Shown here piece by piece: positions 56,780 to 64,000 of a stretch of 64,000 bases of DNA; the stretch's first letter is position 1, and every line of letters begins with the position of its first letter. The translations under genes were made by a program, and so were the position numbers. The stretch spans positions 7,762,501-7,826,500 of the forward strand of contig JAGUCH010000002.1 in NCBI GenBank assembly GCA_019096065.1. The letters are read 5' to 3'. The notes beneath the pieces are model-generated. The model did not search any database, was not told where the DNA came from, and worked only from the letters and a program-made list of their open reading frames with translations. This DNA is from Paracyclopina nana (taxonomy: Eukaryota > Arthropoda > Copepoda > Cyclopoida > Cyclopettidae).

Positions 56780-58365
56780 GGATGGCAAAAGGAAAGACCA
56801 AGTTTTTTTGTTGCTACAGGTCCCTCGCGCGCGCGCGCCCGGAAAGCTTTGGTCGGCGCTGGGTGCGCACACCGGCCCGGCTCGCTTCCAGCGGGTCTGG
56901 GTGAGCACAGTGAGGACGCGAAAGGAAAGACTAAGTTTTTTTGTTGCTGCAGGTCCCTCGCGCGCGCGCGCCCGGGAAGCTTTGGTCAGCGTTGGGTGCG
57001 CACGCCGGCCCGGCTCGCTTCCAGCGGGTCTGGGTGAGCACAGTGAGGACGCGAAAGGAAAGACTAAGTTTTTTTGTTGCTGCAGGTCCCTCGCGCGCGC
57101 GCGCCCGGGAAGCTTTGGTCAGCGTTGGGTGCGCACGCCGGCCCGGCTCGCTTCCAGCTGGTCTGGGTGAGCACAGTGAGGACGCGAAAGGAAAGACCAA
57201 GTTTTTTTTTCGCTAGAGCTCCCTCGCGCGCGCCCGGGAAGCTTTGGCTTGCGTAGGGTGAGCACGCCGGCCCGGCTCGCTTCCAGCGGGTCTGGGTGAG
57301 CACAGTGAGGACGCGAAAGGAAAGACCAAGTTTTTTTTTCGCTAGAGCGCCGGGCGCGCGCTCGCGCGGGAAGCTTTTGCTTGCGTAGGGTGAGCACGCC
57401 GGCCCGGCTCGCTTCCAGCGGGTCTGGGTGAGCACAGTGAGGACGCGAAAGGAAAGACTAAGTTTTTTTTTGCTGCAGGTCCCTCGCGCGCGCGCGCCCG
57501 GGAAGCTTTGGTCGGCGTTGGGTGCGCACGCCGGCCCGGCTCGCTTCCAGCGGGTCTGGGTGAGCACAGTGAGGACGCGAAAGGAAAGACTAAGTTTTTT
57601 TGTTGCTGCAGGTCCCTCGCGCGCGCCCGGGAAGCTTTGGTCGGCGTTGGGTGCGCACGCCGGCCCGGCTCGCTTCCAGCGGGTCTGGGTGAGCACAGTG
57701 AGGACGCGAAAGGAAAGACCAAGTTTTTTTTTCGCTAGAGCTCCCTCGCGCGCGCCCGGGAAGCTTTGGCTTGCGTAGGGTGAGCACGCCGGCCCGGCTC
57801 GCTTCCAGCGGGTCTGGGTGAGCACAGTGAGGACGCGAAAGGAAAGACCAAGTTTTTTTTTCGCTAGAGCGCCGGGCGCGCGCTCGCGCGGGAAGCTTTT
57901 GCTTGCGTAGGGTGAGCACGCCGGCCCGGCTCGCTTCCAGCGGGTCTGGGTGAGCACAGTGAGGACGCGAAAGGAAAGACTAAGTTTTTTTGTTGCTGCA
58001 GGTCCCTCGCGCGCGCGCGCCCGGGAAGCTTTGGTCAGCGTTGGGTGCGCACACCGGCCCGGCTCGCTTCCAGCGGGTCTGGGTGAGCACAGTGAGGACG
58101 CGAAAGGAAAGACCAAGTTTTTTTTTCGCTAGAGCGCCGGGCGCGCGCTCGCGCGGGAAGCTTTTGCTTGCGTAGGGTGAGCACGCCGGCCCGGGTCGCT
58201 TCCAGCGGGTCTGGGTGAGCACAGTGAGGACGCGAAAGGAAAGACCAAGTTTTTTTTTTTGCTACATGTCCCTCGGCATTGGGTGCGCACGCCGGCCCGG
58301 GTCGCTTCCAGCGGGTCTGGGTGAGCACAGTGAGGACGCAAAAGGAAAGACAAAGGTTTTTTTCA
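56780..58365 (-). repeat. GC-rich 133-bp tandem array, right arm (about 12 copies)
   Basis: Reverse complement of the array at 51060-52830 with the same two subtypes mixed in (GCTTTGGTCGGCGTTGGG and GCTTTGGCTTGCGTAGGG forms). Marker words AGTGAGGACGCGAAAGGAAA recur about every 130 bp. Confidence 0.92.
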
Positions 58366-58595
58366 ATTGTGGGCGGGCCCATTTTGGGGATTCTGTGTTT
58401 TGTGCAGTCATGATGCTAATTGGATGCGGGCGTGCTTATTTCGGGAATTCTGTGTTCTGTGCTTGATTCGTTTGTGATGCTCAATGGATGCGGGCGTGCC
58501 TATTTCGGGGATTCTGTGCGCTGGATATCTGGCCACTGCCTCGAAATGAGACAATTCTTCCTTCCAAGGCTTCCTCTTATTGTTTTCTTTGACTT

Positions 58596-58981
58596 TAGCT
58601 TGTTCTCATAAACATTTCTATAAGGTAAGCAAGGCACTTTGCGCGCTTATATCTCAGCATCTACTCGTCCGATTGGAACCAAATTTGGAGGAATTCATAA
58701 GGACGTATTGAAGAATCTTCATGCCAATTTTCATCCGGATTGGAGGACGCTGAGGCCGCCTTACTGAAAGTGAGGCAAATCAGTTAAGCAAAGGAGAAAA
58801 ATCAGCCACCTCCTTAGAGTTCTCCGATCCGGATGAAAATTGGCATGAAGATTCCTCAATATGCTCTTATGAATCCCTCCAAATTTGGTTCCAATCGGCT
58901 CAATACTTACTGAGCTATGAGCTTCCAAAGTGCCTTGCTTTGCTTACCGCCTGCCTTACTGAGTTTTATGAGAACAAGCTA
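58596..58981. mobile_element. Nested hairpin MITE in the right arm
   Basis: TAGCTTGTTCTCATAAA at the left is mirrored by TTTATGAGAACAAGCTA at the right, and most of the 386 bp folds on itself: GATTGGAACCAAATTTGGAG and CATGCCAATTTTCATCCGGA each have an inverted partner. It is absent from the left arm, so it inserted after the arms formed. The target duplication is unclear. Confidence 0.75.
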
Positions 58982-58984
58982 TTT

Positions 58985-60307
58985 TCATGAATTTGAAAAC
59001 TTTATAGCTTTCTAGAGTTGAATTTTCCACGAATAACGGATCGCGTCAAATTTTGAGCGATCGATTTAAAGTTTAAATGCGGACTTTGCCTACTAATAGA
59101 GGTTGTAAAGCTGATTGCCCTGACTTCATAGTATCAAATTGGGGCCAGATATCTGGTCTAGAACCGGAGATATCGCGCCCCAAAGTTTACCGCTAAATAG
59201 CAGCCTTACTGCTGAGTTTTGCGGAGACTTCTAGCTGAGTTGCTTGAATGATTTACAAATAAAAAGTGTTCCATTTGATCTCCTAATTCCAAAACTGTAA
59301 AGAGCTCCAAAATCGGAGCATTTTTCGAATTTTGGCATTGATTAGACGGATGAAACGCAGCCTTATGTACTACGTACTACATAGAGCGTTTCGATCAGAA
59401 CTAGCGGGTGTAAAAGTCAAAATATCAACTTTATTATGATATAAAACTTTAATCTGCTGAGTCTCTGGATTCCAAATATGTAAGCAGTTTTAAAATCGGA
59501 CAACTACGAGCGGAGATAGCGCTGAGCGCTCAGCACTACAGATCTCCGTAAATGAAAATGCGCTGAGAGATTTTGAGTGCTAATAAAAGTGATTGATAAT
59601 GTCAAGACGAATTCATAGCCGCAAAAAGTAGTGAGCTGGGACGCTCCGTTGCTGAGATATCGATCGTCAAAGTTTACTACTGCTGAGCCCCAAGAAAAAG
59701 TGCACTTTTTCGCTGAGTTCTCCGGAGATATCGCGCGCCAAAGTTTAGTGCTTAACAGCAGCCAAACTGCTGAGTTTTATGGAGACTTCTAGCTGAGTTG
59801 CTTAAATGACTTAAAAATAGAAAGTGTTCAGTTTGATCTATAGATTCCAAATTTGTAAATAGATCAAACACTGGAGCATTTTTCGAATTTTAGCACTGAA
59901 TACGAGTTTGAAACAGCAGCTTTCTTTCAGTAATACCCACAACATAGCCTAACTGCTGAGATTTACGGAGACAAGGCGCTGAGATATCTTGTTTACTTAG
60001 TAATAAAAAGTGTTCAGTTTGGTCTCCCATTTCCAAAACTGTAAAGAGATACAAAATCAGAGCATTTTTCGAATTTTAGCACTGAATACGAGTTTGAAAC
60101 AGCAGCTTTCTGTACTACGCACTACATAGCCTAACTGCTGAGTTTTACGGAGACAAGGCGCTGAGATATCTTGTTTACTTAGTAATAAAAAGTGTTCAGT
60201 TTGGTCTCTAGATTCCAAAACTTAAAAGATCAATAGTCAGAGCATTTTCAAATTTTGGCATCATTACCGAGTATTATAAGCAATGGGTTATGTACTACAA
60301 GGCGAGT
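58985..60307 (+). repeat. Spacer family E, right arm (several tandem units)
   Basis: Units of about 180 bp with AAAAAGTGTTCAGTTTGG, GGAGCATTTTTCGAATTTT, CACTGAATACGAGTTTGAAA and GCTGAGTTTTACGGAGAC recur at about 59265, 59825, 60010 and 60190. Orientation is the same as in the left arm (50196-50860). Confidence 0.75.
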
Positions 60308-60644
60308 ACAGTGAGGTGAGTGAGGTTGATGAGGTGAGTGAGGTGAGTGAGGTCTCTGCTGGGCAGGGTTTTATGCTGAGCATATCTGGCTAAATATGTC
60401 CGCTGCTGAGCGGCACAGCACCAAATCCTTTGGTGTGCTGAGTCATGGCATCTAGTAGATCATTTGTGCCAAGTCTCAGCCCAACCGGAGAACTCAGCAG
60501 AAAAGTGCACTTTTTCAGAGGGCTCAGAAGTAATAAAATTTGATGATCAATATCTCAGCAACGGAGCGTCTCAGGAAGAATCTATTCACTGTTCTGAAGT
60601 CGTGCTGAGCTCCTCTACATGTTTGCATGTCATAGTCAGAGAGA

Positions 60645-62205
60645 TCACACTGATAACTTTGTTCACTCTGTTCACACTGTTCACAGCTAGTGAAGCAATT
60701 GGTCACAAAGAACACACCGAATACTTTGTTCACTCTGTTCACACTGTTCACAGCGAACAAATTGGTCACGCACGAACACACTGATTACTTTGTTCACTCT
60801 GTTCACAATGTTCACACTGTTCACAGTGAACACACTGCTCACAAAGAACAAACCGATCACTTTGTTCACTCTGTTCACACTGTTCACAGTGAACAAATTG
60901 GTCACACAAACACACTGATTACTTTGTTCACTCTGTTCACACTGTTCACACTGCTCACAAAGAACACACCGATCACTTTGTTCACTCTGTTCACACTGTT
61001 CACAGTGTTCACAGTGAACACACTGCTCACAAAGAACACACTGATTACTTTGTTCACTCTGTTCACACTGTTCATAGTGAACACACTGCTCACAAAGACC
61101 ACACTGATCACTTTGTTCACTCTGTTCACAATGTTCACACTGTTCACAGTGAACACACTGCTCACAAAGAACAAACTGATCACTTTGTTCACTCTGTTCA
61201 CACTGTTCACAGCGAACAAATTGGTCACGCACGAACACACTGATTACTTTGTTCTCTCTGTTCACAATGTTCACACTGTTCACAGTGAACACACTGCTCA
61301 CAAAGAACAAACCGATCACTTTGTTCACTCTGTTCACACTGTTCACAGTGTTCACAGTGAACACACTGCTCACAAAGAACACACTGATTACTTTGTTCAC
61401 TCTGTTCACACTGTTCATAGTGAACACACTGCTCACATAGACCACACTGATCACTTTGTTCACTCTGTTCACAATGTTCACACTGTTCACAGTGAACACA
61501 CTGCTCACAAAGAACAAACTGATCACTTTGTTCACTTTGTTCACTCTGTTCACACTGTTCACAGTGAACAAATTGGTCACACAAACACACTGATTACTTT
61601 GTTCACTCTGTTCACACTGCTCACAAAGAACACACCGATCACTTTGTTCACTCTGTTCACACTGTTCACAGTGTTCACAGTGAACACACTGTTCACAATG
61701 AACACACTGATTACTTTGTTCACTGTGTTCACTATGTTCACACTGTTCACAGTGAACACACTGGTCACAGATAACTCACTGATTATTTTGTTCACACTGA
61801 TCACTTTGTTCACTATGTTCACTCTGTTCACAGTGAAAACACTAGTCACACACGAAGACAATGATCACTTTGTTCACTCTGATCACAATGTTCACAATGA
61901 ACACACTGGTCACAGATAACACACTGATTACTTTGTTCACTCTGCTCACTATGTTCACACTGTTCACAGTGAACACTCTGGTCACAGATAACACACCGAT
62001 CACAATGTTCACAGTGAACACACTGGTCACAGATAACACACCGATCACTTTGTTCACTTCGTTCACTCTTATCACAATGTTCACAGTGAACACACTGGTC
62101 ACAGGTAACACACTGATCACTTTGTTCACTCTGATCACACTGGTTACACATGAACACACTGATCACTTTGTTCACTCTGATCACACTGTTCACAGTGAAG
62201 ACACC
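60645..62205 (-). repeat. Minisatellite A, right arm (inverted)
   Basis: CACTGTTCACAGTGAACACA, ACTTTGTTCACTCTGTTCAC and GATCACTTTGTTCAC words in higher-order blocks, the reverse complement of 47916-49682. The homogeneous 18-bp block of the left arm is missing here. Long ORFs rich in VNSVNRVNK or TLFTLFT are artefacts. Confidence 0.9.
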
Positions 62206-62283
62206 GGTCACAGAAAAAACACATACTTGATCTATACAAGTAGGCTATGTGCTTATTCAATGAATTTGTCTAAGTTTTGGTTG

Positions 62284-62657
62284 CATTTGTAGGCTGGCTC
62301 TGCAGACTTTGCCTGAAGCTGTGGATCCCAAAAGATTCTAGCCAAAGGATCAACACCGACTGGCTGTGGGACAATTACCCACCTGAGCTAAGGTTCTCGT
62401 CAGTCATATTTGTGGCTGACAACGTGCTGGAGCCTGACGTGATCAGAGCAATGTACTCACTGCACAAGGGCATTTGTAGGCTGGCTCTGCAGACTTTGCC
62501 TGAAGCTGTGGATCCCAAAAGATTCTAGCCAAAGGATCAACACCGACTGGCTGTGGGACAATTACCCACCTGAGCTAAGGTTCTCGTCAGTCATATTTGT
62601 GGCTGACAACGTGCTGGAGCCTGACGTGATCAGAGCAATGTACTCACTGCACAAGGG
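62284..62657 (+). repeat. 187-bp tandem duplication spanning element end and host exon
   Basis: 62284-62470 and 62471-62657 appear identical. Each copy starts CATTTGTAGGCTGGCTCTGC (the last 30 bp of the element), then TGAAGCTG and the exon from TGGATCCC to CTGCACAAGGG. GGGCAT/TTGCAT microhomology lies at the joins. Because 187 is not a multiple of 3, reading from the first copy into the second shifts frame and ends after PEAVDPKRF. Confidence 0.92.
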
Positions 62658-64000
62658 CATTGACGCAATTGTCACTGAGAAAGGGTTCAGATGGAAAGAT
62701 TTGTGCATGAAAGCCCCCATCGTGAAGCCGCCAGATCTTACCACCATCTTCAACTTTGGTCGTCGAAGGCGAAAACGCCAAGATGACTTTGACTTTGATG
62801 GCTTCAATGATGACGACTTTTTTGATGAGGCAGAGTCCGACATCTTTTCCAACGAGACCACAGAAGTCGATGATGCCAGCGCCTCGGGAGAGTATTTCAA
62901 CGTGGCCTTCTATCCACAACCTTATTGTGATATAGTTGAAAAGCTGGAATATGCATGTCTAGAGACCAGCATTGTTGAGCTTTGGGCCAACGACGGAAAG
63001 TACGATGAGGCCACCGATGCAGCTATGGAGAGCTTGACCCTAGAAGATGTGCTTAGTGTGATAAATGGGAGGAACAAGTCCGGAGTCTTCCTCTTGGAAA
63101 AAGACTTCACCAGCCTCCTCTCTAAAATCACGAGGGACGAAAGTGGTCGGATCATCAAAGCAGAGGCTGCCACCATGAGGTGGTTCGGCAAGATGAACGC
63201 AACAGATGCGAGGGAAAATCCAGTGCCTGGTCGAGGCGAACCGATCGACATAGCAACTTTTGATTTCGAGGCTGAAATGCTCAACGTGATGCTGAACACG
63301 AGCGCCTATCCGGAAGGCTTGGAGTCATTTCCAAACGTGAAGCGAAGCTTTGGTGACATTGCAGGCTCCACCATTTTGGGCGATGTCAGCATGATGGTGA
63401 TTGGGTACATGCTAGTGTTCTTCTATGTCATGATAATGCTTGGCAGGATGAATAGCATTGAACAGAGATCATTCCTCTCAACAGTAGGAATAGTATCCAT
63501 CATCATGGGCATCGTGGTCTCTTATGGATGTTGCTCCGCGGTCAACCTTTTTTTCGGTCCGATGCATTCTGTGTTACCGTAAGTGCTAAATGGAACCGAT
63601 GCATATCTCCCAAGTATAACTGACTTATTTCTAATTTCAATTCCAGGTTCTTGTTGCTGGGTATTGGAATTGATGATATGTTCGTGATAGTTCAGTGTTG
63701 GGATACTCTTGAGGCTCAACGCAAGAACAAGCCTAGGAATCCGCAGCAGAGCGAGCTCAGCTTACCCGATCGTATAGGAGAGACTCTTTCTCAAGCCGGA
63801 GTGGCAATAACCATTACGTCAGTCACAGATATCATAGCCTTTGGGGTAGGTGGGACCACAGTGCTGCCAGCCTTGATGTCATTTTGCTTGTACGCATCTG
63901 TGGGCATTGTGGCCACATTTTTCTTTCAATGCACCTTTTTCGTGGCCTGGTTCTCGCTGGACATCAAACGAGTAGAAGCCAACAGAAATGCGTGCATCCC
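62509..64000 (+). CDS. Ptr: Patched-related / NPC1-like transporter, 3' part (continues past the right edge)
   Basis: Open from the second exon copy: 62509-63578, then 63647 to beyond 64000 (phase 2 junction, GTAAGT...TTCCAG). Starts WIPKDSSQRINTDWLWDNYP, then the first extracellular loop (VFVADNVLEPDVIRAMYSLH-like segment, FRWKDLCMKAP, an RRRRKRQ basic stretch and an Asp-rich run). The sterol-sensing-domain helices follow: GDVSMMVIGYMLVFFYVMIM, FLSTVGIVSIIMGIVVSYG, FLLLGIGIDDMFVIVQCW with the family GIGIDD motif, AGVAITITSVTDIIAFGVGG and SFCLYASVGIVATFFFQCTF. This matches Patched-domain-containing proteins (fly Ptr, nematode PTR) more than NPC1 proper, which has a longer luminal N-terminus. 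It joins 47647-47802 across the inserted element. Confidence 0.85.

Larger units (their letters stand above)
47803..62313. mobile_element. Giant Foldback-like non-autonomous DNA element (14.5 kb)
   Basis: Ends are mirror images: GGCAAAGTCTGCAGAGCCAG at 47803 and its exact complement ending at 62313, with near-identity for about 60 bp and recognisable similarity for over 110 bp. An 8-bp TGAAGCTG duplication flanks it. The interior is almost entirely tandem arrays: a 9/18-bp array at both ends, a 133-bp GC-rich array in both arms (both in inverted orientation), a spacer family in both arms (direct orientation), and two unshared arrays in the core. Long apparent ORFs are satellite artefacts; no transposase is present. 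Long inverted repeats built of short tandem units are the hallmark of Foldback/Galileo-type elements. hAT and P superfamilies also make 8-bp duplications, so the family stays open. Confidence 0.8.

Noticed and set aside
47803-62313. Polinton/Maverick or other large coding element
   Set aside because: Size and long inverted ends invite the idea, but no polymerase, integrase or capsid-like coding sequence is present and the apparent duplication is 8 bp rather than 6.

Overview
The window is eukaryotic nuclear DNA, most likely from an arthropod (insect or close pancrustacean relative). Genes are compact, introns are short (many 45-120 nt, one of 57 nt), and the set includes typical arthropod genes: the macroglobulin complement-related protein Mcr, a Dorsal-type NF-kappaB factor, a nine-Kazal-domain inhibitor, an NDUFAF6/sicily homologue and a Patched-related protein. 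The species cannot be named from the sequence.

Layout. 1-836: N-terminal part of an unrecognised protein (-). 1566-6932: Mcr (+). 7163-9664: MTG2/GTPBP5 and lipoyl synthase, head-to-tail on (-) with only a 49-nt gap. 9.7-13.4 kb: gene-poor, with a candidate small secreted peptide gene, two MITEs and an inverted repeat. 13466-17982: multi-Kazal inhibitor (-). 18-19.8 kb: gene-poor, with a third MITE. 19854-22373: Dorsal-like factor (-). 22751-23863: NDUFAF6 (-), divergent from 24068-25888 GEN1-like nuclease (+). 25975-27318: RpS5 (-), with a likely intronic C/D snoRNA and a TOP promoter, divergent from SNAPC4 (27466-31619, +). 31632-34514: WDR6 (-), divergent from ORC2 (34758-37182, +). 37226-38116: NSE4 (-). 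38936-39877: NRBF2-like (+). 39990-41138: WARS2 (-), divergent from MRG15 (41413-42718, +). 42784-44160: SMYD3-like (-). 44815-45978: unknown secreted or membrane proprotein (-). 47450-64000: Patched-related protein (+).

The most striking feature is a 14.5-kb element (47803-62313) sitting inside a coding exon of the Patched-related gene. It has near-perfect terminal inverted repeats and an apparent 8-bp target-site duplication. It has no believable coding capacity and is built almost wholly of satellite arrays: a 9/18-bp array and a 133-bp GC-rich array, each present in both arms in inverted orientation; a spacer family present in both arms in direct orientation; and two different unique arrays (160 bp and about 170 bp) in the core. 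This is a giant Foldback-like DNA element. A later 187-bp tandem duplication copied the element's right end together with the adjoining exon.

The genes from 22 to 45 kb are a dense housekeeping cluster (DNA repair, replication, chromatin, snRNA transcription, translation, mitochondrial assembly). They alternate divergent, promoter-sharing pairs with tail-to-tail pairs whose stops are 12-112 nt apart. No shared pathway is evident among them.
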